The position numbers and the translations under genes were made by a program. Source: Saccharomyces mikatae IFO 1815 (taxonomy: Eukaryota; Ascomycota; Saccharomycetes; Saccharomycetales; Saccharomycetaceae). From it: a stretch of DNA of 64,000 nt. The stretch's first letter is position 1. Every line of letters starts with the position of its first letter. This document shows, piece by piece, positions 18,796 through 28,968 of the stretch. Under the pieces are notes generated by a model. It did no database searches, was not told the origin of the DNA, and saw only the letters and a list, made by a program, of their open reading frames with translations. The stretch spans positions 558,001 to 622,000 of the forward strand of contig NC_079271.1 in NCBI RefSeq assembly GCF_947241705.1, read 5' to 3'.

Positions 18796-19128
18796 TTTTG
18801 TTTGAAACTTAGTAAATGGACGCAACCGCTTTGATAAACTAATATATACCCTTTCCTTCTCCGAAACACACTATGACAATAGACTATTAAATACATAATT
18901 TGATTAGAAATCGACCTCGTAAATAAATGGCGTATTATTTTCTGCTGGGAGGGTAACGCATTTTTAGCCAAGAATTTAACGCGTTTCAATTTCAGGAATG
19001 TTGTATAATGTGGGAAATATAAACAATGTTTGTAAATAGTGGACATTATTCGAATTTATTTATATCATGTTCATGCTCGGTTTTTTCACAAAACAAGATA
19101 ACTTTACTATCTTCCTGTTATATATATT
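18796..19128. other. OPY2 upstream / YPR078C downstream region
   Basis: This 333-bp spacer carries the OPY2 promoter and the YPR078C 3' end. No gene, repeat or clear factor site was found. Confidence 0.5.
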
Positions 19129-20238
19129 CTACGCTTGAACTGGAGTCAGGCCCTCCGATCCAGACATAAAGCAGAGTTTAGATTCTAGCTGTGTTTCTGC
19201 TACTGGGTCCGCTAATGATAAGGGAACGATAACAGCGTCATCTTTGAAAACTTGACCCTTCTTAGAGTTTTCATTTTTTGCAGTCCATTTCTTAAACCTT
19301 TCTTGCAAGAGATAAATTTCTCTCCCCAGATTGTTTCTAACAGTATTCCACACTCTTGGCATGTTTTCTTGATTTTTGTCACCAAGGGTGGAACTTCTGT
19401 GGAAGATTCGAAACATACCACTATTATTTTTACTTGTACCCTTTTCTGAACCCAGTATATTAAAGGAAGTTCTGACATTTCGGTATTTCAAAAGAGTTTT
19501 TTTATTCTCTCGCAAAGGCGGTTCACTAATAATACTTTCCGTATCATCAGTCAGTAGCCCTTTTTTGATGTCATTGCCAAAAGTAGGACTAATCGAAGAT
19601 TTCTTGACCTCCAAGGTGGGGTGAACTTCGCTGGTTTCATCGATTTTGTCGAATATATCTTTGTTGTCAAAATCATCTGGGGTTAGTGGTGATATAATAT
19701 TCAATCCATTTGTGAAATCATCAGCGTCACTAGAATAAGGTGTCTCGCTTTCTCCCAGCAAATTCCCTTCTGATTCGTGTACTTTATCATTATCTGTCAC
19801 TTCGAGATCGCTAGCCGATAAGGGAGCTAATTTACTCTTATTTTTTTTGAACCATTTATTTATTCTGTACCTCCAGTTACGGTCATAGCTGCCATGCAAT
19901 TGAGAAAGACTATTCTGCTGAGTATTTAAACTGCTCTCACTGTCTGAGAAATGCCTATGGCTTTTATATTTACGTGAACAAGATGTGAAAATATTATTGC
20001 TTTCAGTGACTTCTTTGATCACTTTGTCCAACCTTTCGATTTCTTGATCAGTTTTATTGTGAATATGATCAACTCTGATCGCCCATTGTGCGGTTTCATT
20101 GATTAATCTTCGTATATCTTCACATTCATTCAAAGGCTTCGGTATTTCGGCTTCTTCATCAAACTGGAAGGTCCGTTCATCAGACTTGAGTTCTAATGCA
20201 CTTAATGTTGTGGGTAAGATTCTAGAAACTGTTTGCAT
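19129..20238 (-). CDS. YPR078C: YPR078C, protein of unknown function
   Basis: The function is not known and I recognise no domain. The frame has 369 residues, close to the roughly 370 of the S. cerevisiae protein at this locus. Residues 35-75 are helical and charged and could form a short coiled coil (RVDHIHNKTDQEIERLDKVI). A basic tryptophan-containing patch RNWRYRINKWFKKNKSK (about 120-137) follows, then an acidic Ser/Asp-rich middle. A second basic stretch (about 240-320) includes RNNLGREIYLLQERFKKW. The composition suggests a soluble or peripheral protein, with no signal peptide or membrane segment. The intact frame supports a real gene. Confidence 0.85.
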   Translation of the reverse strand: MQTVSRILPTTLSALELKSDERTFQFDEEAEIPKPLNECEDIRRLINETAQWAIRVDHIHNKTDQEIERLDKVIKEVTESNNIFTSCSRKYKSHRHFSDSESSLNTQQNSLSQLHGSYDRNWRYRINKWFKKNKSKLAPLSASDLEVTDNDKVHESEGNLLGESETPYSSDADDFTNGLNIISPLTPDDFDNKDIFDKIDETSEVHPTLEVKKSSISPTFGNDIKKGLLTDDTESIISEPPLRENKKTLLKYRNVRTSFNILGSEKGTSKNNSGMFRIFHRSSTLGDKNQENMPRVWNTVRNNLGREIYLLQERFKKWTAKNENSKKGQVFKDDAVIVPLSLADPVAETQLESKLCFMSGSEGLTPVQA

Positions 20239-20853
20239 TATTGAAGTTTATCTTTTTGATTATGATTCTTGTTTTTTTTAGTTATATTATTGTTCGCTGC
20301 TCTTACTTATGAAGAGACACGTTCTTGTATTAGCTTTTATTATCGTTCACTTGTTCAAAAGTAACGAAAATTTATTTCGAAAAGTATATCCATTAATTAT
20401 CTATCCTCTTTAGTATCATTTTTTTATAATGGTTCTTTTTGTGACTCTAAATGAGACACTAAAGAATAGAAAAAAAAGGTCAACAAGAAAAAGAAAGAAA
20501 AGAAGTTTTCCAAAAGAAGAAAAGAAGCCAAGAGAAAATTGTTTTATTCAAAACTAGCAATTTACCGTCTTTCAGACTAGACAAACCCATTCTGCTCCAA
20601 CACATTCATGTCTGTTCACATTACTGACACTTTGCGATGGTATTCGACCGCGTTCCTTTCGGGTGCGGATACAAGAGATATCCGAAGTAAAATTTGTTTA
20701 GTTTTAAAAGAAAAATGCCAGGCAATTCAATTACTTTATTAAGAACGCAAAGATATAAGGGACTTTTTTCAGGAGATCAGGTTTTCAACAAAAGTGTTTC
20801 ATTTCTGTAGAGTATAAGTACACCATACCGAATAGGATTCCCCCTCGGAGAAT
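20239..20853. other. YPR078C-MRL1 divergent intergenic region
   Basis: About 615 bp containing A-rich tracts (20469-20540). The GC-richer stretch near 20641-20690 (GACCGCGTTCC, TCGGGTGCGG) may hold regulatory sites. I found no gene, tRNA or LTR sequence. Confidence 0.5.
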
Positions 20854-21999
20854 ATGTTGAAACGAACATCTTTGATATATCTATCATGTATCTTGATTGT
20901 TACCATACCATTACTTTTGCATATAAACAATGTTTCTGGGCCATACGATAAAGTTGACGAACATAAAACCTTTCACAATCAAAAAAGGGCCTTAACAAGT
21001 CCGAATATACTTAAAGTTGAGAATGATGAAGAGCTATTTTGTGCAGTTACCAACCCTGTCACTGGATCGTACATCGATCTATCACAACTATCTTCTACGC
21101 CGAATAAATTAAGGGAGGGCCAAAAACAGAATCCTGGGAATAACAAACACGAACTTTTGAAAACAAAGTGGTCAGTGAGGGGATGGGGCTACGATACTAA
21201 CTTTACATTAGGTATCTGCTCTAGTCCGGTCGGCGAAACGGAGTCTCAACAACTTTCCAATCTAACAGGGGCTTTCTACGTAGATCATCGAGATGAGAAT
21301 AGTTTAGTGTCGATTGGAGATTTCAGTACAGAACCTGTATTAGTGGGCGGTCCTACTGGCAAGAAGCTAACCCTGAAATACGAAAACGGCTCGACATGCC
21401 CGAACGGAAAGGATAAGAAAGCGACTCTATTGAATTTTGTTTGCGATAAAGAAATTCAATCCAAAGCGCAGATATCGTACATTGGAAACTTACATAATTG
21501 CTCGTACTTCTTCGAGGTCCGCAGCATTTATGCTTGCCCCACCTCAAACAAAAAGAACGAGGTTAGCGTTGTGGGTATCTTCATAGGTATCTTCGTCATA
21601 TTCTTCTTGGTAGAGTTCGCAGGAAGAAGATGGATATATGCTAAACTCAATAGGCACTTGAAGAATAATGACGATTTAGGTGACTTATCACCATCCTTGA
21701 ACGAGCAACCGCACTGGGACCTCATAGAGGGCGGGTCACGTTGGAACGTATTCTTCAACAGAATAGCTAAGACGACAAGAAGATTTACCAAATCGTTGAT
21801 GAGATTTTTAGTTAGGGGCAGGAACGGCCGTCAGGACGGCATAAGACTACGGACATCTCCATCTGCTTCTTCTTCCAGCCTTGCCAATAGAGAGTTCTTC
21901 AGAGACATGGAAGCACAGAACGAAATCATTGACAGTCTGGACATCAATAGTCACACTACAGAAGGTGATCTCTCAACTTCAGCAGACCATAGCGTGTAA
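20854..21999 (+). CDS. MRL1: Mrl1, mannose-6-phosphate-receptor-like vacuolar sorting protein
   Basis: Mrl1 is a type I membrane protein that cycles between Golgi and endosomes and helps deliver and mature vacuolar hydrolases. The 381-residue protein starts with a signal peptide (about 1-25, SLIYLSCILIVTIPLLLHI). The luminal MRH domain spans about 55-225, with cysteine pairs (CAVTNPVTG, GICSSPVG, CPNGKDKK, FVCDKE) and several N-glycosylation sequons (NFT, NLT, NGS, NCS). A transmembrane helix follows at about 238-258 (VVGIFIGIFVIFFLVEF). The roughly 120-residue cytosolic tail has acidic and Ser-rich segments suited to coat binding. The length equals that of the S. cerevisiae protein. Confidence 0.96.
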   Translation: MLKRTSLIYLSCILIVTIPLLLHINNVSGPYDKVDEHKTFHNQKRALTSPNILKVENDEELFCAVTNPVTGSYIDLSQLSSTPNKLREGQKQNPGNNKHELLKTKWSVRGWGYDTNFTLGICSSPVGETESQQLSNLTGAFYVDHRDENSLVSIGDFSTEPVLVGGPTGKKLTLKYENGSTCPNGKDKKATLLNFVCDKEIQSKAQISYIGNLHNCSYFFEVRSIYACPTSNKKNEVSVVGIFIGIFVIFFLVEFAGRRWIYAKLNRHLKNNDDLGDLSPSLNEQPHWDLIEGGSRWNVFFNRIAKTTRRFTKSLMRFLVRGRNGRQDGIRLRTSPSASSSSLANREFFRDMEAQNEIIDSLDINSHTTEGDLSTSADHSV

Positions 22000-22247
22000 T
22001 AAATGCATAATTATTTTTCTCTAAAAAAAACTCAGCTGAAATTTTATATAAGTACTACATTTTATATACATATTACATACTGAACAATAAGCGCGTTTGA
22101 CATTTTAATTTTCGAAGACCGCGAATCCTTACATCACACCCAGTCCCCCAATAGTTCCCCCACACACCATGCTTCAAAAACGCACTGTACTCCTTTTTAC
22201 TCTTCCGGATTTTCTCGGACTCTCCGCATCGCCGCACGAGCCAAGCC

Positions 22248-22260
22248 ACACCCACACACC
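22248..22260 (+). promoter_or_regulatory. Rap1 site in the TEF1 promoter
   Basis: ACACCCACACACC fits the Rap1 consensus ACACCCRYACAYM at every position. It lies about 320 bp before the TEF1 ATG. S. cerevisiae TEF1 is driven by Rap1 (UASrpg) sites, so this is the expected activator site. Two weaker related sequences lie just upstream (ACACCCAGTCCC near 22135 and CCCCCACACACC near 22157). Confidence 0.8.
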
Positions 22261-22302
22261 TCATACCATGTTTCCCCTCTTTGACTCTTTCGTGCGGCTC
22301 CA

Positions 22303-22309
22303 TTACCCG
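22303..22309 (-). promoter_or_regulatory. Reb1-type site in the TEF1 promoter
   Basis: TTACCCG, read CGGGTAA on the minus strand, matches the Reb1 core. As I remember it, the S. cerevisiae TEF1 promoter has TTACCCG at the equivalent place downstream of its Rap1 sites. This suggests a conserved nucleosome-excluding element. Confidence 0.6.
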
Positions 22310-22580
22310 CATGAAACTGTATAAAAGTAACAAAAGACTATTTCGTTTCTTTTTCTTTGTCGGAAAAGGCAAAAAAAAAAATTTTTATCACATTTCTTTT
22401 TCTTGAAAATTTTTTTTTGGGATTTTTTCTCTTTCGATGACCTCCCATTGATATTTAAGTTAATAAAAGGTCTCCCGTTTTCCAAGTTTTAATTTGTTCC
22501 TCTTGTATAGTCATTCTTCTTTTCAGCATTGGTCAATTAGAAAGAGAGCATAGCAAACTGATCTAAGTTTTAATTACAAA

Positions 22581-23957
22581 ATGGGTAAAGAGAAGTCTCA
22601 CATTAACGTTGTCGTTATCGGTCATGTCGATTCTGGTAAGTCTACCACTACCGGTCATTTGATTTACAAGTGTGGTGGTATTGACAAGAGAACCATTGAA
22701 AAGTTCGAAAAGGAAGCCGCTGAATTAGGTAAGGGTTCTTTTAAGTACGCTTGGGTTTTGGACAAGTTAAAGGCTGAAAGAGAAAGAGGTATCACTATCG
22801 ATATTGCTTTGTGGAAGTTCGAAACTCCAAAGTACCAAGTTACCGTTATTGATGCTCCAGGTCACAGAGATTTCATCAAGAACATGATTACTGGTACTTC
22901 TCAAGCTGATTGTGCTATCTTGATTATTGCTGGTGGTGTCGGTGAATTCGAAGCCGGTATCTCTAAGGATGGTCAAACCAGAGAACACGCTTTGTTGGCT
23001 TTCACCTTGGGTGTTAGACAATTGATTGTTGCTGTCAACAAGATGGACTCCGTCAAATGGGACGAATCCAGATTCCAAGAAATTGTCAAGGAAACCTCCA
23101 ACTTCATCAAGAAGGTTGGTTACAACCCAAAGACTGTTCCATTCGTTCCAATCTCTGGTTGGAACGGTGACAACATGATTGAAGCTACCACCAACGCTCC
23201 ATGGTACAAGGGTTGGGAAAAGGAAACCAAGGCTGGTGTCGTCAAGGGTAAGACCTTGTTGGAAGCCATTGACGCTATTGAACAACCATCTAGACCAACT
23301 GACAAGCCATTGAGATTGCCATTGCAAGATGTTTACAAGATCGGTGGTATCGGTACTGTGCCAGTCGGTAGAGTTGAAACCGGTGTCATCAAGCCAGGTA
23401 TGGTTGTTACTTTCGCCCCAGCCGGTGTTACCACTGAAGTCAAGTCCGTTGAAATGCATCACGAACAATTGGAACAAGGTGTTCCAGGTGACAACGTTGG
23501 TTTCAACGTCAAGAATGTTTCCGTTAAGGAAATCAGAAGAGGTAACGTCTGTGGTGACTCCAAGAACGATCCACCAAAGGGTTGTGCTTCTTTCAACGCT
23601 ACCGTCATTGTTTTGAACCATCCAGGTCAAATCTCTGCTGGTTACTCTCCAGTTTTGGATTGTCACACTGCTCACATTGCTTGTAGATTCGACGAATTGT
23701 TGGAAAAGAACGACAGAAGATCTGGTAAGAAGTTGGAAGACCATCCAAAATTCTTGAAGTCCGGTGACGCTGCTTTGGTCAAGTTCGTTCCATCTAAGCC
23801 AATGTGTGTTGAAGCTTTCAGTGAATACCCACCATTAGGTAGATTCGCTGTCAGAGACATGAGACAAACTGTCGCTGTCGGTGTTATCAAGTCTGTTGAC
23901 AAGACTGAAAAGGCTGCCAAGGTTACCAAGGCTGCTCAAAAGGCCGCTAAGAAATAA
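22581..23957 (+). CDS. TEF1: eEF1A, translation elongation factor 1-alpha
   Basis: This GTPase delivers aminoacyl-tRNA to the ribosomal A site. It has 458 residues and, as far as I can recall, the same amino-acid sequence as S. cerevisiae Tef1. GTP-binding motifs are GHVDSGKST (14-22), DAPGH (91-95) and NKMD (153-156). The second and third beta-barrel domains follow, ending in the Lys-rich KAAQKAAKK tail. Codon use is extremely biased (GGT, AAG, TTG, GCT, AGA), as for the most highly expressed genes. This also explains long open frames on the opposite strand. The gene is convergent with GRS2, and its 5' leader TCTAAGTTTTAATTACAAA is as in S. cerevisiae. Confidence 0.99.
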   Translation: MGKEKSHINVVVIGHVDSGKSTTTGHLIYKCGGIDKRTIEKFEKEAAELGKGSFKYAWVLDKLKAERERGITIDIALWKFETPKYQVTVIDAPGHRDFIKNMITGTSQADCAILIIAGGVGEFEAGISKDGQTREHALLAFTLGVRQLIVAVNKMDSVKWDESRFQEIVKETSNFIKKVGYNPKTVPFVPISGWNGDNMIEATTNAPWYKGWEKETKAGVVKGKTLLEAIDAIEQPSRPTDKPLRLPLQDVYKIGGIGTVPVGRVETGVIKPGMVVTFAPAGVTTEVKSVEMHHEQLEQGVPGDNVGFNVKNVSVKEIRRGNVCGDSKNDPPKGCASFNATVIVLNHPGQISAGYSPVLDCHTAHIACRFDELLEKNDRRSGKKLEDHPKFLKSGDAALVKFVPSKPMCVEAFSEYPPLGRFAVRDMRQTVAVGVIKSVDKTEKAAKVTKAAQKAAKK

Positions 23958-23989
23958 GGAAATTGATAAGACTTTTCTAGTTGCATATC

Positions 23990-24000
23990 TTTTATATTTA
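23990..24000 (+). other. Candidate ARS consensus sequence
   Basis: TTTTATATTTA matches the 11-bp ARS consensus WTTTAYRTTTW exactly. It lies between the convergent TEF1 and GRS2 genes, a usual type of place for yeast origins. Exact matches are common by chance in A/T-rich DNA, so on its own this is only a candidate. Confidence 0.25.
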
Positions 24001-24100
24001 AATCTTATCTATTAGTTAATTTTTTGTAATTTATCCTTATATAGTCTGGTTATTCTAAAATATCATTTCAGTATCTAAAATAGTTCTTTTTTTTTTTGAG

Positions 24101-25942
24101 TTAGATTTTTATGGGGGAGAGTTGAAGTGTTGAATTTTCCCACTTTGCTTCGGGATTGTGGGTCATTCTGTCGATAACTGATATCACATCATCAATAGAA
24201 CCTCTTACCTGTTTCATAGAATTTCTTTCTCTCAGTGTCACGGAATCATCTTTCATAGTTTCAAAATCTATGGTGATCACAAAGGGCGCACCCAACTCAT
24301 CGTTGCGGGCGTATTTTTTACCAATTGACGTATTGGAATCGTCAGTTTTGAAATATATCTCTTTTTTACGTAGAATCTGAGAGATTTTTTTAACTATACT
24401 GGGGAAGTTACTGTTATTCGATATTGTCGCGATGCAAACTTTTATTGGCGCTATTTGTAATGGAAAGGAGAAGAAAGTTCTTGCCTCATTATCCGCCCGT
24501 ACTTGGAAACAATGGTCAAATATGCAGTATATAATACGGCCTAAACCAAACGATGGTTCAATCACATTAGGAATATACTCTCTTACATGCTGCAAAGTTG
24601 ACTTCATTTTAATGGTGATCAGACTCTTGTCGAGCTCCACAACCTCATCATTTATTTGACAAGAAAATTTACCACTCTTATTCAGTTCTTCATGCTTACT
24701 GATCAATTCATCTTGCGAGAAATTTGATAAAATGGATTCGATTACTTTTGCTTTTTGTTTAAATTTTGACCCAAAAAGTTTCTTGTTCACTTCTAGGGCC
24801 CACTCGGTTCTTTCCTTTGGCGTATCTAGTTTCTGCTTCACCGTCAAACTTCTCCCTGTTTTCTTCGAATGTACTGTTAAATCGAATGCTGCTCTGTCGG
24901 CACAGCCTATACATTCAATCCAACCATAGGTCGTCAATATTTCACCGTCCCAGCAATCAGTTGCATAGTGTGCCATTTCATTGCTTAAATGTTGGCGAAA
25001 CCTAAACTTGTTCCTGTTAATACCAACTTTCAACAAAAATTTGTGAACTCTTGCCATAAAATAACCTAGAGTTTCATTTTCTACCACTCCAGATTTCACT
25101 GCCTCCCCAATAGTCATTCTCACGGGGATAGATTCATCACTTTCCTGTGATCTGCGTGATAGTAATGGAATTTCTTCATCTAATACCTGATTGAATTTTT
25201 CATGCGACTTATTCAATGGATCAACAAAATGTTCAATTTCTGCCATTAAAAATTCTCTAACCCTCAATAGCCCACTCCTGGGAGATATTTCGTTTCTGAA
25301 TGATTTCCCAATGGAAGCAGATGCAAACGGAATCCTCCCTTGATTAATATCCAGTAATTTGTTGAAATTGAGAAACTGCCCTTGTGCGGTCTCTGGCCTT
25401 AAAAAAGCTTTTAACTGTCCTGAAGCTCCAATTTTTGTTTGGAACATCAAGTTGAATGCAGCCAGTGGGCCCAGTACATCGTTAGTGACTGGATCATGTA
25501 TTCTATATTTTTGCATGATACGATTCAGCTCAGAACCTGTAAATCCATCAAGTGTAACCAAAATATTCTCTATATTCTTAACGTCATGTGGATCAGTATT
25601 CTTGTCGAGTAGCCTTTTCTTCAGCGTTTGTTCGATCAAGTGATCTGCCCTATAATATTCTCCGGTCTTTGAATTTTGACACATCCAATCTGTAAATTTA
25701 TCTACATGCCCAGAGGTCTTCAGCACATCGTAAGGGGTTAGCATAGACCCATCAACTTGAAGCATGTTTTCCTCCATAATAAAATGTTCCCGCCAAAGTT
25801 GAATTAAGTTATTCTGCAACTGGCAACCGGGAGGCCCCAAATCATATAAACCTGAGACACCACCATATATCTCAAAAGAAGGTGTGTAGAAAAACCTTCT
25901 CTTCAAAGTCCTTTCTAATTTCTCTCTGTTAACCCTCGACAT
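24101..25942 (-). CDS. GRS2: Grs2, glycyl-tRNA synthetase paralogue
   Basis: This is the class II glycyl-tRNA synthetase paralogue of GRS1. In S. cerevisiae GRS2 is weakly expressed and dispensable. The frame is intact at 613 residues, slightly shorter than S. cerevisiae Grs2 as I remember it. Class II landmarks are present: an N-terminal FYTPSFEIYGGVSGLYDLGP, motif 2 around FRNEISPRSGLLRVREF with the MAEIEHFVDP continuation, a WIECIGCADRAAFDL segment and motif 3 around NVIEPSFGLGRIIYCIFDH. The C-terminal anticodon-binding domain (about 475-600) contains GAPFVITIDFETM. Key ATP-binding arginines therefore look retained. Codon use is ordinary, unlike its neighbour TEF1. Confidence 0.95.
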   Translation of the reverse strand: MSRVNREKLERTLKRRFFYTPSFEIYGGVSGLYDLGPPGCQLQNNLIQLWREHFIMEENMLQVDGSMLTPYDVLKTSGHVDKFTDWMCQNSKTGEYYRADHLIEQTLKKRLLDKNTDPHDVKNIENILVTLDGFTGSELNRIMQKYRIHDPVTNDVLGPLAAFNLMFQTKIGASGQLKAFLRPETAQGQFLNFNKLLDINQGRIPFASASIGKSFRNEISPRSGLLRVREFLMAEIEHFVDPLNKSHEKFNQVLDEEIPLLSRRSQESDESIPVRMTIGEAVKSGVVENETLGYFMARVHKFLLKVGINRNKFRFRQHLSNEMAHYATDCWDGEILTTYGWIECIGCADRAAFDLTVHSKKTGRSLTVKQKLDTPKERTEWALEVNKKLFGSKFKQKAKVIESILSNFSQDELISKHEELNKSGKFSCQINDEVVELDKSLITIKMKSTLQHVREYIPNVIEPSFGLGRIIYCIFDHCFQVRADNEARTFFSFPLQIAPIKVCIATISNNSNFPSIVKKISQILRKKEIYFKTDDSNTSIGKKYARNDELGAPFVITIDFETMKDDSVTLRERNSMKQVRGSIDDVISVIDRMTHNPEAKWENSTLQLSPIKI

Positions 25943-26220
25943 TATCGCTATACTGATCTAATATGTCTTCCAATTGATTTACGAAACTACTCTTTAGTGT
26001 GTCACATTTCATTGTTTTTCAATTTCAATATTGAAAGTAAAAAAAGGGTTGCCACTTTTACTATCACTCGTCTGTGAATTTGCTGTCATAAACACGACGC
26101 ACTAATATTAGTCAATACATGTCGATTTCTTCTGTATTCTATTAAAATAAAGCATTACTTACTTACTTACTTATGTACTTGTTAATACATCGTGAGCCTA
26201 GGCTACATGATTGCAGCCAA

Positions 26221-26652
26221 TCATGGCGCACGTTTATGGTTGTAATCATACGGAGAGATCACTAACCCTTTGTTCTTCCTGGCACCTCTGAATATAGTTT
26301 CCAAAATGTCTATCATTTCTTGTTTGTCGTCCACAATAAAGTTTAATTTGTTGTTATTCCCTGTCCCAAAATCACACATCATATGTTTATTCTGGTAGAA
26401 AAACATCACAGTCATGGGGTCCGTCAACTCGTACATCTCATCGAAATCTGGGACCTCACCGATATCACATAAATAAATGGCGGCAAAATTCCTTACTCTC
26501 TCGGCGATTGAAGATAGCAGCTCGTCCATGATCATACATTGTCTATCATTTTTGCGACCAAAACGAATTACCACGAGTCGTTCACTTTCGGTAACAATAG
26601 CTTGGTCTACATGCCACCCCGTACGCAATTGAGGTAATAACACACTGGCCAT
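26221..26652 (-). CDS. DIB1: Dib1, U4/U6.U5 tri-snRNP component
   Basis: Dib1 is a small thioredoxin-fold protein (homologue of human U5-15kD/TXNL4A and fission yeast Dim1) of the U4/U6.U5 tri-snRNP. It leaves when the spliceosome is activated. The start at 26652 (MASVLLPQLRTGWHVDQAI) gives 143 residues, as in S. cerevisiae. The preceding in-frame stretch opens only with a GTG. The sequence has the family's RFGRKNDRQCMIMDELL where thioredoxins carry the CXXC, and the CDIGEVPDFDEMYEL and MFFYQNKHMMCDFGTGNNNK segments. The gene is divergent from MDM36 over about 210 bp. Confidence 0.97.
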   Translation of the reverse strand: MASVLLPQLRTGWHVDQAIVTESERLVVIRFGRKNDRQCMIMDELLSSIAERVRNFAAIYLCDIGEVPDFDEMYELTDPMTVMFFYQNKHMMCDFGTGNNNKLNFIVDDKQEMIDILETIFRGARKNKGLVISPYDYNHKRAP

Positions 26653-26865
26653 TAAAACAAGACTTCTCGCTTTGCTCACGACTATTTCGCTTCTAACTTA
26701 CGTACTATTTCTGTCCAATAATTCAATATGTTAAGTCCAGTTTTTCCTCTTTGCGAAGCGGCCATTGGCCCAAAAGAAATATAACGAGTCATCTCCTCAC
26801 AATGAACTGTTCAAAACAAGGACTACACTTAAAGAAACCCCAAAGAAGATACTTACTACTACAGC

Positions 26866-28605
26866 ATGGATGAAAACGGCACACTAAGGCCTGACCATGA
26901 ACTGGAAGGACTCAATTCGGGAAATTTGTGGTCGAGAATGGATAAGGATCCCATCGTTAGCAAATTTCATAGGGCTGGTCTCAATGATTCTGCAGACGAG
27001 GAAGATAATAGTGTCAAAACTAACCACAACACTGCTTGGATTACTTCGATGATTAATGACGAAAAACGTAAAGTGGAGGGAAAGTTTATGCTGGATGATG
27101 GAGAAGATTTACAATTATCCAAAACTACCTTGAATAAATGTGATGCTTTAGTGAAGATATTAACGGATGTAATCAAATTAGAATTTGTCATTCATCAATC
27201 ATGGTACATTAGGTCCCTTTATAAAAGTGTCTTGATTCAATTCGAAGTAGAAACAGCCAAAGGCAACGAAAATAGCGCAGGAAATAGCAATAGCGATAAT
27301 GATAACTGCAACAATACCCAAGACGATAGTTTTTACAAAGATTTAAGTTTAAAATGCATCAAAAAATGTGAGAAGTCTTCGCTTGCTCTTGAATCATTAT
27401 CAAGGGACATCGACAAGATGAGAGATTTCATAATGTCCAACACGATAGAAGACAATAGGGTTGACAGGCTTTTGCAAAATTCAATGACCTTATTGCTTGA
27501 GTGTTGGATATACTCAATGAAAAGGTTGCGCCATTTACGAATGAAGATTGCAGGTATCTTTGTTAGGTCTAAGCTTTTGCTTATCGATCACGAATTAGTG
27601 ACAATATGGCATTTTTTACAGGAGCAAAGTAACGGGCATGAAATAGCGAATAATGAGAACGAACTGAAACTAAGAGAAACAATAAAATCATACAGAGCGT
27701 TCATCAAGATATTTATTCAACAACTGGAAGACTCCGAGGCAGGTTCGCCATCTTCTTCTTTATTTGAGGAATGTTTGCACGTTTTTCTGGATATTGAATC
27801 GATGTACAACTCATTAAACTTGAGTTGGTTATTGAATGAGAACAAGGCATTGCAAGAAAGGTTGGTAACATCATCTTCAACTTCGGAAAACGATCATTCT
27901 AAGAGCCTTCCTGTTATAGACGAAACAAAAGAAATAGAAGATATCAGCTCATTTGTCAACAGCATCGTAGATGCATCCATGTTAACACATGATCTGACAC
28001 CAATTAACTCGTCGGACAGTGATGACTTATCTAATGGAGATATCGATCGTTCAGATGAGAGAAGATTATCTTCTTCTACTTCAGATATGTCATTGATGAT
28101 GCAAAGGACATCACTGCAGAAACAGCTTCCCAATCTGCTAACCGCTTTTAACAATGCAAGGAGACTAGAACAAGAATTACAGAATGCATGCAAGGTAAAT
28201 GATAATAGACACAATACCAAATTTTTTGATTCAAACGTACGACAGAATGAAAACGCCATGTCTTCAAGTGTATCATCTATCATCTCCCAAAACTCCACAA
28301 TGGCATCTCCATCTCCTCCGTTGTCTTCATCCTTTATATCTACGACACCTTCACAATCAAGCACCCGTATGTCCACACTGTCACTGTCTTCTTCGTCCTC
28401 ATTATTGGAAACACAATCACAAACACTGAAGAACAACATGTCCCAATGGCTAAATCAGCCGCGGTCCAACCTCAGCGGTACAAAACTTATGCCGACAAAC
28501 CATATTGGGTTTCACAGTAATGTTCTGAATAATTTATATGGTATCGGTAGAGGTACAGCATCGAGGTCTTATAAACCTCACCACACCTCTACTCAAAACA
28601 CTTGA
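26866..28605 (+). CDS. MDM36: Mdm36, mitochondrial distribution protein
   Basis: In S. cerevisiae Mdm36 links Num1 to Dnm1 at the mitochondria-cell cortex anchor and influences mitochondrial shape and fission. The length of 579 residues equals the S. cerevisiae protein. The N-terminal 320 residues are mainly helical with a Leu-rich pattern (for example NSMTLLLECWIYSMKRLRHL near 205-224). The remainder is low-complexity and Ser-rich, with a long Ser/Pro/Thr tract near 465-515. No enzymatic motif, signal peptide or membrane segment is seen, fitting a peripheral adapter. Confidence 0.94.
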   Translation: MDENGTLRPDHELEGLNSGNLWSRMDKDPIVSKFHRAGLNDSADEEDNSVKTNHNTAWITSMINDEKRKVEGKFMLDDGEDLQLSKTTLNKCDALVKILTDVIKLEFVIHQSWYIRSLYKSVLIQFEVETAKGNENSAGNSNSDNDNCNNTQDDSFYKDLSLKCIKKCEKSSLALESLSRDIDKMRDFIMSNTIEDNRVDRLLQNSMTLLLECWIYSMKRLRHLRMKIAGIFVRSKLLLIDHELVTIWHFLQEQSNGHEIANNENELKLRETIKSYRAFIKIFIQQLEDSEAGSPSSSLFEECLHVFLDIESMYNSLNLSWLLNENKALQERLVTSSSTSENDHSKSLPVIDETKEIEDISSFVNSIVDASMLTHDLTPINSSDSDDLSNGDIDRSDERRLSSSTSDMSLMMQRTSLQKQLPNLLTAFNNARRLEQELQNACKVNDNRHNTKFFDSNVRQNENAMSSSVSSIISQNSTMASPSPPLSSSFISTTPSQSSTRMSTLSLSSSSSLLETQSQTLKNNMSQWLNQPRSNLSGTKLMPTNHIGFHSNVLNNLYGIGRGTASRSYKPHHTSTQNT

Positions 28606-28968
28606 CCACTAGCTGGAAATGATGAACACAAACACCTAATATGTATAAGGACATCATTGCTACTTAATAGAAAGTAAAACAAAAACTTGACTACATAAAT
28701 ACAAAATAGAACATAGACCACACATAAGACATATAATCACTAATGCATACCTTCACTTCAATGATGCTTTGCCTGTATGCTTTTTGCAAAATTTGGAGCA
28801 TTGTTGTTCAAGTTCTCATTTTGTTTTTTAAGCCCATCGCAACGAGTTTGAATTTGAAAAATAACTCAAGTATAATTGAAAAAATGATTAAGTAATGCCA
28901 AACTAGACGTTCTTATAGCATATACTACCAAAGAAAGTATACATTGTCGCTTATTTAAGCGTTTACAC
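28606..28968. other. MDM36-YPR084W intergenic region
   Basis: These 363 bp hold the MDM36 3' end and the YPR084W promoter. It is A/T-rich, with no gene, RNA or repeat that I can recognise. Confidence 0.5.

Noticed and set aside
22767-23744. 325-codon open frame on the strand opposite TEF1
   Set aside because: Extreme codon bias in TEF1 avoids TTA, CTA and TCA, which removes stops from the opposite strand. The translation has no recognisable family and lies wholly inside TEF1.
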